Positions 17,832 to 27,033 of a DNA stretch of 64,000 bases are shown here, piece by piece. The notes under the pieces were generated by a model. That model was not told the DNA's origin, made no database searches, and saw nothing but the letters and a program-made list of their open reading frames with translations. Made by a program: the position numbers and the translations under genes. Origin of the DNA: Brevundimonas sp. (GTDB lineage Bacteria; Pseudomonadota; Alphaproteobacteria; Caulobacterales; Caulobacteraceae); the NCBI RefSeq assembly GCF_030704825.1, contig NZ_JAUYNX010000021.1, positions 124,001 to 188,000 of the forward strand, read 5' to 3'. The first letter of the stretch is position 1. The number at the start of each line of letters is the position of its first letter.

Positions 17832-17876
17832 GGTTCATCACGAAGATCACCAAGGATGCACGAAGGACACGAAGGG
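17832..17876. repeat. Left inverted repeat of GxxExxY cassette
   Basis: Contains three CACGAAG units (17839, 17859, 17868) and begins GGTTCATCACGAAG, which matches the reverse complement of 18297-18310 at 13 of 14 positions. The last two units are also the first codons of the downstream gene (MHEGHEG). Confidence 0.7.
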
Positions 17877-18263
17877 ACCGAACCGATTTCCGAATCCGTT
17901 GAGCGGATCGGACGCGCCGTCGTGGACGCGGCCTTGGCTGTGCATCGGGCGCTGGGGCCGGGACTGCTCGAATCCGTCTATGAGACCTGCCTGGTAGAGG
18001 AGTTGAAGCAGAGAGGATTGACGACCGATCGTCAGATCGGCGTGCCGGTCGTTTACGGCGATGTCCGGATGGATGTCGGCTTTCGGCTCGATCTGCTCGT
18101 CGAAAAATGCGTGGTGGTGGAAATCAAGTCGATCGACGCCCTGGCGTCGATCCATACGGCCCAGGTTCTGACCTACCTGCGCTTCTCGGGTCTCAGGCTC
18201 GGTTACCTCATCAATTTCAACACCGGCCTCCTCAAGCATGGCCTTCGCCGCCTCGTGCTCTGA
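17856..18263 (+). CDS. GxxExxY family protein (PD-(D/E)XK nuclease-like)
   Basis: A 135-residue protein with the signature GLLESVYETCL that names the family. The second half, with RLDLLVEKCVVVEIKSID, has the Asp...Glu-x-Lys pattern of PD-(D/E)XK nuclease folds; catalysis is inferred, not shown. The N-terminus MHEGHEG is coded by the flanking CACGAAG repeat, as is common in this family. The gene and its inverted repeats sit between hslV and hslU, and its codon use is more relaxed than its neighbours', which suggests a small mobile or horizontally moved unit. Function unknown. Confidence 0.85.
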   Translation: MHEGHEGTEPISESVERIGRAVVDAALAVHRALGPGLLESVYETCLVEELKQRGLTTDRQIGVPVVYGDVRMDVGFRLDLLVEKCVVVEIKSIDALASIHTAQVLTYLRFSGLRLGYLINFNTGLLKHGLRRLVL

Positions 18264-18266
18264 CCC

Positions 18267-18310
18267 CTTGGTGTTCTTCGTGCCCTTCTTCGTGTCCTTC
18301 GTGACGAACC
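18267..18310. repeat. Right inverted repeat of GxxExxY cassette
   Basis: Contains three CTTCGTG units (18276, 18288, 18297), the inverse of the CACGAAG units on the left of the gene. It ends GTGACGAACC, mirrored by GGTTCATCAC at 17832. It lies 40 bases before the hslU start. Confidence 0.7.
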
Positions 18311-18350
18311 GCCCCTCCCCAATCCCGTATCGCCCCACCATCTGCCATTC

Positions 18351-19652
18351 ATGACCGAACTCTCTCCCCGCGAAATCGTCTCCGAACTCGACCGCTTCAT
18401 TGTCGGCCAGGACGACGCCAAGCGCGCCGTGGCCGTGGCGCTGCGCAACCGGTGGCGCAGGAAGCGCGTGCCCGACGACCTGCGCGACGAGGTCACGCCC
18501 AAGAACATCCTGATGATCGGCCCCACGGGCGTCGGCAAGACCGAGATCGCCCGCCGCCTCGCCCGGCTGGCCGGGGCCCCGTTCCTCAAGATCGAGGCGA
18601 CCAAATTCACCGAGGTCGGCTATGTCGGCCGCGACGTGGATTCGATCATGCGCGATCTGGTGGAGGCCGCCCTGGTCATGGTCCGCGACAAGCGGCGGAT
18701 CGGCGTCAAGGCGAAGGCGGAAGCGGCGGCCGAGGAGCGGATTCTCGACGCCCTGGTCGGCCCGGGATCCCAGCCGGCCACCCGCGACAGTTTCCGCAGG
18801 AAGCTGCGCGCGGGCGAGCTGGACGACAAGGAGATCGAGGTCCAGCTGGCCGATACGACGTCCCCGATGCAGGGGCTGGATCTGCCCGGCGGCGGCAATG
18901 TCGGCATGATCAACCTGTCCGAAATGCTGGGCAAGCTGGGCGGCGGACGGACCCGAACCGTCAGGCTGGCGGTGCGCGACGCCGTGGCGCCGCTGACAAC
19001 CGAGGAAGGCGACAAACTGCTGGACCAGGAGAGCCTGACCGCCGAGGCCCTGTCGCTGGCCGAGAACGAGGGCATCGTCTTCATCGACGAGATCGACAAG
19101 GTCGCCGGCCGGTCGGACCGCACCGGCGGCGACGTCAGCCGCGAAGGCGTGCAGCGCGACCTGCTGCCCCTGATCGAGGGCACCACCGTCTCGACCAAAT
19201 ACGGGCCGGCCAAGTCGGACCATGTGCTGTTCATCGCCTCGGGCGCCTTCCATGTCGCCAAACCCTCGGACCTGCTGCCCGAGCTGCAGGGGCGGCTGCC
19301 GATCCGGGTCGAACTCAAGGCCCTGACCCGCGACGACTTCGTGCGCATCCTGACCGAGCCCGAGGCCAATCTGATCCGGCAGAACCAGGCCCTGCTGGCC
19401 ACCGAGGACGTGACCCTGACCTTCACCCCGGACGCGGTCGAGGCGCTGGCCGACGCCGCGGTGGCCGCCAATGGCGCGGTCGAGAACATCGGGGCGCGGC
19501 GGCTGGTGACGGTGATCGAGCGGGTACTGGAGGAGACCAGCTTCAAGGCCTCGGATCTGGCCGGCCAGACCGTCGCCTTTGACGGCGAGCGGGTGCGGAA
19601 CCTGGTCGCCGAACTGGCCCGCGACGCCGACCTGAGCCGCTACATCCTCTGA
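18351..19652 (+). CDS. hslU: ATP-dependent protease ATPase subunit HslU
   Basis: AAA+ unfoldase that feeds HslV. The 433 residues begin [20 protein letters not shown], with Walker [10 protein letters not shown] (about 57-65), the [16 protein letters not shown] block, Walker [14 protein letters not shown] and the C-terminal LSRYIL tail that docks into HslV. Length is normal. Its usual place directly after hslV has been taken by the NTF2-like and GxxExxY genes, so it probably has its own promoter. Confidence 0.96.
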   Translation: MTELSPREIVSELDRFIVGQDDAKRAVAVALRNRWRRKRVPDDLRDEVTPKNILMIGPTGVGKTEIARRLARLAGAPFLKIEATKFTEVGYVGRDVDSIMRDLVEAALVMVRDKRRIGVKAKAEAAAEERILDALVGPGSQPATRDSFRRKLRAGELDDKEIEVQLADTTSPMQGLDLPGGGNVGMINLSEMLGKLGGGRTRTVRLAVRDAVAPLTTEEGDKLLDQESLTAEALSLAENEGIVFIDEIDKVAGRSDRTGGDVSREGVQRDLLPLIEGTTVSTKYGPAKSDHVLFIASGAFHVAKPSDLLPELQGRLPIRVELKALTRDDFVRILTEPEANLIRQNQALLATEDVTLTFTPDAVEALADAAVAANGAVENIGARRLVTVIERVLEETSFKASDLAGQTVAFDGERVRNLVAELARDADLSRYIL

Positions 19653-19661
19653 ACGGCCCGT

Positions 19662-19883
19662 TCAGGGTTCGGGCGAGGCGGCCATGGCCGGGCCCGCCCC
19701 GATCTGTCCCGGCAGGGCCTCGACCACGCCCATAGCCATGTGCGCGTCGTGGCGCGTATCGACCGCGCGGAAGACGTACAGGCACAGAACGGCCACCAGG
19801 CTGGTGACCAGCAGATTGATCAGCCACAGCCCGCTGGCGCCGCCGCGGTTCCGTCTCGCTCCGGGATCGTGATCGAACGACAT
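19662..19883 (-). CDS. Small single-span membrane protein
   Basis: A 73-residue protein with a polar N-terminus, one membrane segment (GLWLINLLVTSLVAVLCLYVF) and an Ala/Gly/Pro-rich tail. It resembles no family I know. It is supported by its ATG, its membrane helix and its position filling the gap between hslU and mmcB on the opposite strand; it could still be spurious. Confidence 0.5.
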   Translation of the reverse strand: MSFDHDPGARRNRGGASGLWLINLLVTSLVAVLCLYVFRAVDTRHDAHMAMGVVEALPGQIGAGPAMAASPEP

Positions 19884-20002
19884 CGGCCCCCTGGTTCCCT
19901 GTTCAGAATGGTTAATAGCCCGCCGTTATCCGAACCGGCAATCGTCAGGGCCCCGGACCGGCATGAATCATCCCCAGCCTGGGGACAGACGGGTTGAAAT
20001 CG

Positions 20003-20017
20003 GAACATATGCCGAAC
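20003..20017. promoter_or_regulatory. LexA (SOS) box upstream of mmcB
   Basis: GAAC-N7-GAAC (20003-20006 and 20014-20017), an exact match to the alphaproteobacterial LexA site (GTTC-N7-GTTC on the other strand). It ends 11 bases before the ATG at 20029. This fits SOS control of mmcB, which is known for the Caulobacter homologue. Confidence 0.85.
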
Positions 20018-20028
20018 ATAAAGACCGG

Positions 20029-20487
20029 ATGGCCGCTTCCGCCCTGCAGATCGACCTGGTCTTCAGCCGTCCGCAGACCACCCTGTCGGTGACGCGGGGG
20101 GCGGGACGGCTGATGGTCGACCTGGGCTACGCCCCCCTGCTGGAGGTCGGCCTGCCCAATGGACGGCGCGCCGACGTGATGGCCCTGGGCCCGCGCGGCG
20201 ACATCGTCATCTGCGAGGTCAAGTCGGGCGTGGACGACTATCGGGTCGACCGAAAATGGGGCGAATACGGCCCGTACTGCGACGCCTTCTATTTCGCCGT
20301 CGCCCCCGAGTTCCCGCACGAAATCCTGCCCGACCAGCCCGGGCTGATCGTCGCCGACGGTTTCGGCGGGGCGGTGGTGCGGGACGCGCCCCTGACGCCC
20401 CTGGCGCCGGCCCGGCGCAAGGCCCTGACCCTGGCCTTCGCCCGGCTGGGGGCGATGCGGTCGCTGAGGGATCAGCCCGCCGGTTGA
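20029..20487 (+). CDS. mmcB: MmcB family DNA repair protein
   Basis: A 152-residue protein resembling Caulobacter MmcB, an SOS gene linked to mitomycin C resistance. It contains RADVMALGPRGDIVICEVKS, an Asp...Glu-x-Lys pattern of PD-(D/E)XK nuclease folds, followed by WGEYGPYCDAFYFAVAPEFP. The frame is open from 19963, but the LexA box lies inside that extension, so ATG 20029 is the better start. It probably acts on damaged DNA; the exact reaction is unknown. Confidence 0.88.
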   Translation: MAASALQIDLVFSRPQTTLSVTRGAGRLMVDLGYAPLLEVGLPNGRRADVMALGPRGDIVICEVKSGVDDYRVDRKWGEYGPYCDAFYFAVAPEFPHEILPDQPGLIVADGFGGAVVRDAPLTPLAPARRKALTLAFARLGAMRSLRDQPAG

Positions 20488-20942
20488 GCCTTTTCCACCA
20501 CGGGGCCGCTTTCTCCGGTCGACATGATGGCGGCGACCGAGGCGGCGCAGCCGGTCAGGGTCTCGTCGCCGATCCGGACGATGGCCGACAGGGGATAGGT
20601 GCGGTCGCTCATGCCGTCGGAGCATTCGGTGGCGGCCAGCATGACGCTGATCGGGTTTCCCGCGGCGGTCACGCCGTCGAAGGTGGCCGTGGTGCCCTGA
20701 ATCACGGCCCGGGGCTGGGGCGCGCGCTGCTCGGGGCGATCGGCGCCGGAATAGACCATCTCGGTTCCCGTCAGGTCGACGCCCCAGAAGGGTTCGGTGC
20801 CGAGGGCGCGCACCGGCCGGCTCAGGTCGACGCCCGCCAGAACCGGGACGGGTTCGGGCGCGGGCCCCGGCGCGGGGGCCTCAGGCTCCCGCGAACAGGC
20901 CGAAAGGGCGAGGACGGACAGGACGGCGAATGCAGCGCGCAT
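20472..20942 (-). CDS. Predicted lipoprotein, COG3650-like
   Basis: A 156-residue protein with a lipoprotein signal (MRAAFAVLSVLALSAC, Cys16 modified). It contains the ALGTEPFWGVDL motif followed by MVYSG and, later, TECSDGMSDRTYPLSA, which recurs in COG3650-type envelope proteins that often bind heavy metals or heat-shock ligands; function is uncertain. ATG 20942 starts the signal peptide. Its end overlaps the end of mmcB by 16 bases, tail to tail. Confidence 0.8.
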   Translation of the reverse strand: MRAAFAVLSVLALSACSREPEAPAPGPAPEPVPVLAGVDLSRPVRALGTEPFWGVDLTGTEMVYSGADRPEQRAPQPRAVIQGTTATFDGVTAAGNPISVMLAATECSDGMSDRTYPLSAIVRIGDETLTGCAASVAAIMSTGESGPVVEKAQPAG

Positions 20943-21012
20943 GGGGATCTCCGGGGCTGACCGCAGAAAGCGCGGACCGGAGCGGCGGGTCAACCCCGCA
21001 CCCGCTCCTGTC

Positions 21013-21972
21013 TCAGAGCCAGCCCTTCCGCTTGAACCAGGCCAGCGGCAGCATCACCGACACCACCATGGCGATCAACGCCGCCGGATACCCCCACCGC
21101 TGCGACAGTTCGGGCATGAAGTCGAAATTCATGCCGTAGATCGAGGCGATCAGGGTCGGCGGCAACAGGGCCACCGCCGCGACGGAGAAGATCTTGATGA
21201 TCGACGACCGCTCGATGTTGATCAGACCCAGCGCCGCCGACAGCTGAAAATTGATCGAGGCCGCCGCCGACTGGTTGTGGGTCGTGAGGCTTTCGGCGTC
21301 GCGGCCGAGCGAACGCAGATGGGCCCTGGCCTCGTCGGTCCTGACCCGCTCATCCACCCCCACGAAGGCGAAGATGCGCAGCAGGCTGGCCAGACTCTGT
21401 TCGATGCGGGCGTTGGCGATCTGGGCCTGGCCCAGCCTGGCGATCAGCTTCTCGAACCCGACCGTCCGGCCGCCCGAGAAGACATGGGTGGCGATCCCTT
21501 CCACCCGGTCGACATTCTTCGACAGGATGTCCGAGGCGCGATCGATCACCGCCTCCATCAGATTCAGGAACATGTCGGTTCCGGACGCGCACAGGGCGGG
21601 TTCGTGATCCAGCTTCTGGATCAGCATGGAGAAGGGCCGCGGGTCGGCGTAGCGGATCGTCACCAGCGGCCCGTCGGTGAGCACGAAGGTGACCGGCTCG
21701 ACCCCCGGAATGGGCTCGTCGCTGTGGACGATAATGTCGGCGGTGGCGTAGGTGGCGCCGTTCTCACGATAGACGCGGCTGGAGGCCTCGAGCTCGGCCA
21801 TTTCGTCGCGCGTGGGCACCGACAGGCCCAGCGCCCGCTCGACGGCGGCGTCCTCGTCGCGGGTCGGGTCGATCAGGTCGATCCAGATGGCGTCGGCCGG
21901 CAGGACCCAGTCCGCGGGATCGACGGTCGACGGCTCGCAGTGGGTGCAGCCGGTGCGGTAGACCCGGATCAC
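21013..21972 (-). CDS. corA: CorA-type magnesium/cobalt transporter
   Basis: A 319-residue inner-membrane channel for Mg2+. It has a large cytoplasmic N-terminal domain, a long stalk helix, and two C-terminal membrane helices with the pore signature YGMNF between them, followed by the short MPEL loop. The C-terminus KRKGWL is positively charged, as usual. No Mg-sensing leader was recognised. Confidence 0.93.
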   Translation of the reverse strand: MIRVYRTGCTHCEPSTVDPADWVLPADAIWIDLIDPTRDEDAAVERALGLSVPTRDEMAELEASSRVYRENGATYATADIIVHSDEPIPGVEPVTFVLTDGPLVTIRYADPRPFSMLIQKLDHEPALCASGTDMFLNLMEAVIDRASDILSKNVDRVEGIATHVFSGGRTVGFEKLIARLGQAQIANARIEQSLASLLRIFAFVGVDERVRTDEARAHLRSLGRDAESLTTHNQSAAASINFQLSAALGLINIERSSIIKIFSVAAVALLPPTLIASIYGMNFDFMPELSQRWGYPAALIAMVVSVMLPLAWFKRKGWL

Positions 21973-21999
21973 GGGCGGGTCCCGACGAACGTCGGGCGA

Positions 22000-22524
22000 T
22001 CAGGGGCGGCCGTCGCTGTTCGGCGCCGAGGCCATGAGCACGCCTTCGGACGGCAGCGCGGGGGCTTTGTGGATGAAGCCGTAGGTCGGATAGACGGACG
22101 TGCCCAGGTCATGGATCGGGTTGTACCAGACCTTGACCGCGGTCCAATCGCCGTCGTGCGAGACGTCGACGACGGTGACGTTCTCCTCGACCCGGCCGCG
22201 GCTGCCGCCCCAGTTGGCGTGGGTCACCCGGATGACGCGGTCGGTGAGAATTTCGGAGACGACGGCGACATGGCCCCGGGTCATCCGGCCGCTGGGCTGG
22301 AAGGCCAGCACCGAGCCGGTCTCCGGACGGGCGCTGGTGCGGAACCGGCCCTGGGCCTGGCGCCACCACGTCAGGGCGTCGCCGAAAATGTCGATGCCCG
22401 AGAACATCCGGGCGAAGGTCACGCACTGCCAGTACGGCTCGTCGGCCTTTGCTACGGGCGCGGCGCCCAGCACAGAAAGTCCGAAGGTCGCCGCAACCGC
22501 GGCGGCTGTGAGCCGTTTCATCAT
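22000..22524 (-). CDS. Secreted CHAP-domain amidase/peptidase
   Basis: A 174-residue exported protein: signal peptide (LTAAAVAATFGLSVLGAAP), then a CHAP domain with catalytic Cys34 in QCVTFARMFSG and His in TRGHVAVVSEI. CHAP enzymes cut peptidoglycan cross-bridges or stem peptides. A long gap between Cys and His (DALTWWRQAQ) is normal for the family. It probably acts in the periplasm on the wall. Confidence 0.85.
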   Translation of the reverse strand: MMKRLTAAAVAATFGLSVLGAAPVAKADEPYWQCVTFARMFSGIDIFGDALTWWRQAQGRFRTSARPETGSVLAFQPSGRMTRGHVAVVSEILTDRVIRVTHANWGGSRGRVEENVTVVDVSHDGDWTAVKVWYNPIHDLGTSVYPTYGFIHKAPALPSEGVLMASAPNSDGRP

Positions 22525-22561
22525 GCTGGCGTGGGTCCCGACCTGCCTCAGTGCGCTAGCC

Positions 22562-23704
22562 TTAGACGATAGTTTCCGAGGGTTGAAGAACCCTTTCGGG
22601 CGAGTCCGTGCGCGCTTTCGCCGCGCTTGACCGCGCCGCCCGGCGGTCGGCGACGCCCCTCAAAGCCTTGCGGGCCGGGCGTTCGACCAGGTGATAGGTG
22701 GCCATGGCCGCGACCGGTATGGCCGCGACCGCGAGCAACCACACAATGATGTGAAACCGCTTGTCGTCGGCCCCGGTCAGGCGCGCGGCGACATTGGTCG
22801 TGACCAGCAGCACCGGCGCGCAGACCATGTAGATCGAATAGCTGATCTCCCCCAGATAGACCGCCGCCTTCGAACCCATCAGGCCCGCGCGGGCGTTGTC
22901 CAGCGAGCCGAGCCCCAGGATCAGGCCGCCGGCCAGCAGCACGGTGACCGGGTCCCACAGCCCCAGCGAGGCGCTGGCCAGCAGGCCGAGGCCGCTGATC
23001 AGGGCCACGGGCCCGGCGTACGGGATCGGGGCGCGGCGATAGACCAGATACAGGGCGCAGCCGAGGGCGAAACACGGCACGATCCTGAGCGCGCCCCAGC
23101 GGAACGTCGCCTCGGTCAGGGAGAAGCCGGCCAGCGGCTGGAAGGCGGCGTAGATGGCCAGCGCCAACGCCACAGCCCCCATAACGGCCGCGATTGGCCG
23201 CTCGCGCAGTCGCCATGCGACGAACGCGAAGGCGGGGAAGGTCAGATAGGCGAACCACTCGGCCGAGATAGACCAGGACGGGTGGTTGAACGCCGAGATC
23301 GGGGCCAGTCCCCAGGCATGGGTCATGGTCAGATGCGCCGGCAGGGCGCGCCAGTCCGTCAGGCTGCCGTCGATGCTCAGCCCCGCGGCCGTGCCCGCGA
23401 TCCCCAGGGCGGCCATGCCGAACAGGGTGACCAGATGCAGCGGATAGACCCGCGCGATCCGCGCCCACAGGAAGCCGCCGTACGAATACCGCTTCTGCCC
23501 CGCCGCCTCGAGATAGACATGGCTGAGGATGAAGCCCGACAGGACGAAGAAGACCTCGACGCCGAGATAACCCTTGGTCACGGCGACCGGGACCCAGCTG
23601 ACGTCCAGATGCGGCCAGGCCGTATAGAGCACCACCCACAGGGCGGCGAGGAAGCGCAGGCCGGTCAGGGCGCGCAGGTCGGGGGGTGTCTGGACAGGCG
23701 TCAT
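22562..23704 (-). CDS. Acyltransferase 3 family membrane protein (OafA-like)
   Basis: A 380-residue integral membrane protein with about 10 helices. The N-terminal LTGLRFLAALWVVLYTAWPH carries the conserved Arg and His of the family, and YLGVEVFFVLSGFILSHVY and PSWSISAEWFAYLTFP are also typical. It probably adds acetyl or other acyl groups to a surface glycan or lipid; the substrate cannot be predicted because no glycan genes are adjacent. Confidence 0.9.
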   Translation of the reverse strand: MTPVQTPPDLRALTGLRFLAALWVVLYTAWPHLDVSWVPVAVTKGYLGVEVFFVLSGFILSHVYLEAAGQKRYSYGGFLWARIARVYPLHLVTLFGMAALGIAGTAAGLSIDGSLTDWRALPAHLTMTHAWGLAPISAFNHPSWSISAEWFAYLTFPAFAFVAWRLRERPIAAVMGAVALALAIYAAFQPLAGFSLTEATFRWGALRIVPCFALGCALYLVYRRAPIPYAGPVALISGLGLLASASLGLWDPVTVLLAGGLILGLGSLDNARAGLMGSKAAVYLGEISYSIYMVCAPVLLVTTNVAARLTGADDKRFHIIVWLLAVAAIPVAAMATYHLVERPARKALRGVADRRAARSSAAKARTDSPERVLQPSETIV

Positions 23705-23759
23705 GGCCGGCAGACTGCCGGAACAGGATTGGAAAACGATTAAGCGCCCGCCGCCGGCC

Positions 23760-24131
23760 TCAGGCGGCGCATTCCGCCGGCCTGGCCTCGCCCGGCGCGT
23801 ACATTTCGCACGACCGGTCGATCTCGCCCTGGATCATCTCGCAGGGATTGGCGACGTTGCAGGGCGGGTGCGTCGCGGGACTGACGGCGATGCAGCGGTC
23901 GACCAGCCGCTGCGCCGCCTCGGCGCCGACGTCGTTCAGGCAGGACACCGGGGCGCCGGCCGGCGTCATCGCCGCGGCGGGATCGACCTCTTCCTGCGGC
24001 GGAGCGTCGGCGGGCATTTCCGGGGCCGGAGCTTCGGCGGCGGGCGCGTCCTCCGCGGCCGGTTCAGCGGGGCGGTCGCAGCCGGCCGCCAGGGCGGTCA
24101 CGGCCATGAGGGCGAGGACGGTCCGACGCAT
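23760..24131 (-). CDS. Predicted cysteine-rich lipoprotein
   Basis: A 123-residue protein with a lipobox (VTALAAGC, Cys18), an Ala/Glu/Pro-rich linker that reaches across the periplasm, and a C-terminal part with six cysteines (VSCLND, DRCIAV, PPCNVANPCEM, RSCEMY, AECAA), probably disulfide-bonded. I do not recognise the family. Confidence 0.65.
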   Translation of the reverse strand: MRRTVLALMAVTALAAGCDRPAEPAAEDAPAAEAPAPEMPADAPPQEEVDPAAAMTPAGAPVSCLNDVGAEAAQRLVDRCIAVSPATHPPCNVANPCEMIQGEIDRSCEMYAPGEARPAECAA

Positions 24132-24205
24132 GGGCGCTCCGATCGGTCGCTGGGGAAGGACACCATAGGCATGGTTCGCGCCGGGGCGAAAGCGCCCGGC
24201 GCGGC

Positions 24206-24922
<717 letters not shown>

Positions 24923-24967
24923 ACGGTATTCCTTGGAAGCGGCGGCTGGGGTGCTTATCCTGAAACC

Positions 24968-25150
24968 GTGATCCTGTCCCCCGCATCTTCGGTTCGCCTG
25001 CGCCCGGCCACGACCGACGACGCCCCGATGCTGGCGGAGTGGGATCGGGAGCCGCACGTCATCGAATGTTCGACCGACGATCCCGGCGCCGACGGCTGTC
25101 TGGCGCATCGGCTGGAGCCGGCGACGTGGGAAGGCCGGACGGAACCATGA
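24968..25150 (+). pseudogene. GNAT acetyltransferase N-terminal remnant
   Basis: A 60-codon frame from GTG 24968 reads [20 protein letters not shown], then [12 protein letters not shown], the start of AAC(6')-type GNAT acetyltransferases. The acetyl-CoA binding core (about 100 more residues) is missing, and the frame ends in a TGA that overlaps the hrcA ATG (ATGA). It looks like a truncated gene whose 5' part survives between rph and hrcA, perhaps kept because it couples translation to hrcA. Confidence 0.6.
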
Positions 25151-26235
25151 AGCCGCCCCTGCTGACCTCGACGGCGATGGAGCCCGGGAGCCTGACCGGT
25201 CTGGACCAGCGCGCCCGCGACATCTTCCGGCGCATCGTCGAGACCTATCTGGAAACCGGCGACCCGGTCGGCTCGCGCACCCTGTCGATGACCGGCGTGG
25301 CCCTGTCGCCGGCCTCGATCCGCAACACCATGCAGGACCTGACCCTGGCGGGGCTGCTGGGCGCGCCACACACCTCGGCGGGGCGGATCCCGACCCATGC
25401 GGGCCTGCGCCTGTTCGTCGACGGCCTGCTGGAGATCGGCGACATCGGGGCCGACGAGCGGCGCGAGATCGACGCACGCCTCGCCGGCCGCGGCCGCAGT
25501 TTCGACGAGGCCCTGAACGAGGCCTCCAGCCTGCTGTCCGGCCTCGCCGGCGGCGCCAGCATCGTCGCCAGCCCGATCCGCGAGGCCGGGGTCAAACACG
25601 TCGAATTCGTCGCTCTCGGCCACGACCAGGCCCTGGCGGTGCTGGTCGGCGACGACGGCTCGGTCGAGAACCGGCTGATGCCGCTCAAGGCCGGGGTCAC
25701 CCCCTCGACCCTGACCGAGGCCTCCAACTTCCTCAACGCCCGGCTCAAGGGCCGGCCCCTGCATGAGGCGCGCACCGAGATGCGCACCGAGCTGGACGCC
25801 GCCCGCCGGGAGCTGGACGCCGCCGCCGCCCGCCTGGTCGAGGATGGTCTGGCCGCCTGGTCCGGCGGGGCCGAGCGCGAACGGTCCCTGATCGTGCGCG
25901 GCCGGGCCAATCTGCTGCACGACCGCGAGACCGCCGAGGATCTGGAGAAGGTCCGCATCCTGTTCGACGACCTGGAGCAGAAGGAACAGCTGATCGGCCT
26001 GCTGGACGGGGTGTCGACGGCCCAGGGGGTGCGCATCTTCATCGGGGCGGAAACGCGTCTGTTCTCACTTTCGGGTTCCGCCGTGATCGCGGCGCCCTAT
26101 ATGACGGGCCGACAGCGGGTCCTGGGCGCCATCGGCGTGATCGGACCCGCGCGACTGAACTATGCCCGCATCATCCCGTTGGTGGACTATACCGCCCGGG
26201 TGCTGGGGCGAATGCTGGACGGACAAGAGACTTGA
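25147..26235 (+). CDS. hrcA: Heat-inducible transcription repressor HrcA
   Basis: Represses chaperonin genes by binding CIRCE elements; its folding depends on GroEL. The 362 residues have the winged-helix start ([20 protein letters not shown], then [10 protein letters not shown] and SIRNTMQDL) and the GAF-like C-terminal domain ending [20 protein letters not shown] 25147 overlaps the preceding remnant's stop. No CIRCE was seen in the window, so its targets (probably groESL) are elsewhere. grpE overlaps its stop. Confidence 0.95.
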   Translation: MKPPLLTSTAMEPGSLTGLDQRARDIFRRIVETYLETGDPVGSRTLSMTGVALSPASIRNTMQDLTLAGLLGAPHTSAGRIPTHAGLRLFVDGLLEIGDIGADERREIDARLAGRGRSFDEALNEASSLLSGLAGGASIVASPIREAGVKHVEFVALGHDQALAVLVGDDGSVENRLMPLKAGVTPSTLTEASNFLNARLKGRPLHEARTEMRTELDAARRELDAAAARLVEDGLAAWSGGAERERSLIVRGRANLLHDRETAEDLEKVRILFDDLEQKEQLIGLLDGVSTAQGVRIFIGAETRLFSLSGSAVIAAPYMTGRQRVLGAIGVIGPARLNYARIIPLVDYTARVLGRMLDGQET

Positions 26236-26864
26236 GCGACACACACGACGACCTCCCCCACTCCGAGGAACTGGCCGCCGACATCGCGGAGGCCGAGGCT
26301 GACGCCGAGGCCGGGCTCGACGACGGCCTCGGACCCATCGACGCCCTGATCGCCGAGCGCGACCAGTGGAAGGACCGCGCCCTGCGCGCCGTCGCCGAGG
26401 CCGAGAACACGAAGAAGCGGGCCGAGACCCAGTCCAACGACGCCCGCGCCTACGCCATCCAGCGTTTCGCCCGCGACCTGCTGGGCGTGGCCGACAATCT
26501 GGAGCGGGCGCTGCAGGCCGCGCCGAAGAACGCCGACGCGGGCGAGGCCGGCCTGGTCACCGGCCTCGAGCTGACCCAGAAGTCGCTGCTGCAGGCCTTC
26601 GAAGCCAACAATCTGAAACGCGTCTCCCCCGAGCCGGGCGAGGCCTTCGATCCCCACCTGCATCAGGCCATGATGGAACAGGTGTCCGACAGCGTTCAGG
26701 GCGGTCAGGTGATCCAGACCCTGCAGCCCGGCTACGCCCTGTTCGGCCGCACCGTGCGCCCGGCCATGGTGGTGGTCGCCGCCAGGGGCTCCGGCGCGGC
26801 GGCGGGCAATGCGGCCTATGTCGCGGCGGGGGCGACCGGCGGGAATTTCGACCAGAAGGCCTGA
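26232..26864 (+). CDS. grpE: Nucleotide exchange factor GrpE
   Basis: Releases ADP from DnaK. The 210 residues have an acidic N-terminus, a long coiled-coil ([20 protein letters not shown]), and the beta-domain with [14 protein letters not shown] and [19 protein letters not shown]. It starts at TTG 26232, whose bases overlap the hrcA stop (TTGA), so the two are translationally coupled. Confidence 0.95.
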   Translation: MSDTHDDLPHSEELAADIAEAEADAEAGLDDGLGPIDALIAERDQWKDRALRAVAEAENTKKRAETQSNDARAYAIQRFARDLLGVADNLERALQAAPKNADAGEAGLVTGLELTQKSLLQAFEANNLKRVSPEPGEAFDPHLHQAMMEQVSDSVQGGQVIQTLQPGYALFGRTVRPAMVVVAARGSGAAAGNAAYVAAGATGGNFDQKA

Positions 26865-26880
26865 ACAAAGGCCCACCTCC

Positions 26881-27014
26881 GTCATCCTCGGGCTTGACCC
26901 GGGGATCAGACCGTCCGGTGCGCCTCGAGCGGCAGATGGGGCGCGGTCGCGGGGCCATCCCGAAAGCACAGCCCGCCTCTCGCCTCTGATCCTCGGGTCA
27001 AGCCCGAGGATGAC
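26881..27014. repeat. REP-like pair of inverted 28-base repeats
   Basis: 26881-26908 and 26987-27014 are inverse copies with 27 of 28 positions matching; each is built around TCCTCGGGCTTGACCC. The unit is itself nearly palindromic. This resembles the repetitive extragenic elements known in alphaproteobacteria. It lies between convergent grpE and the dienelactone hydrolase, and as one long hairpin could end transcripts from both sides. Confidence 0.7.
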
Positions 27015-27033
27015 GGTGGGGACAGGATAACCT

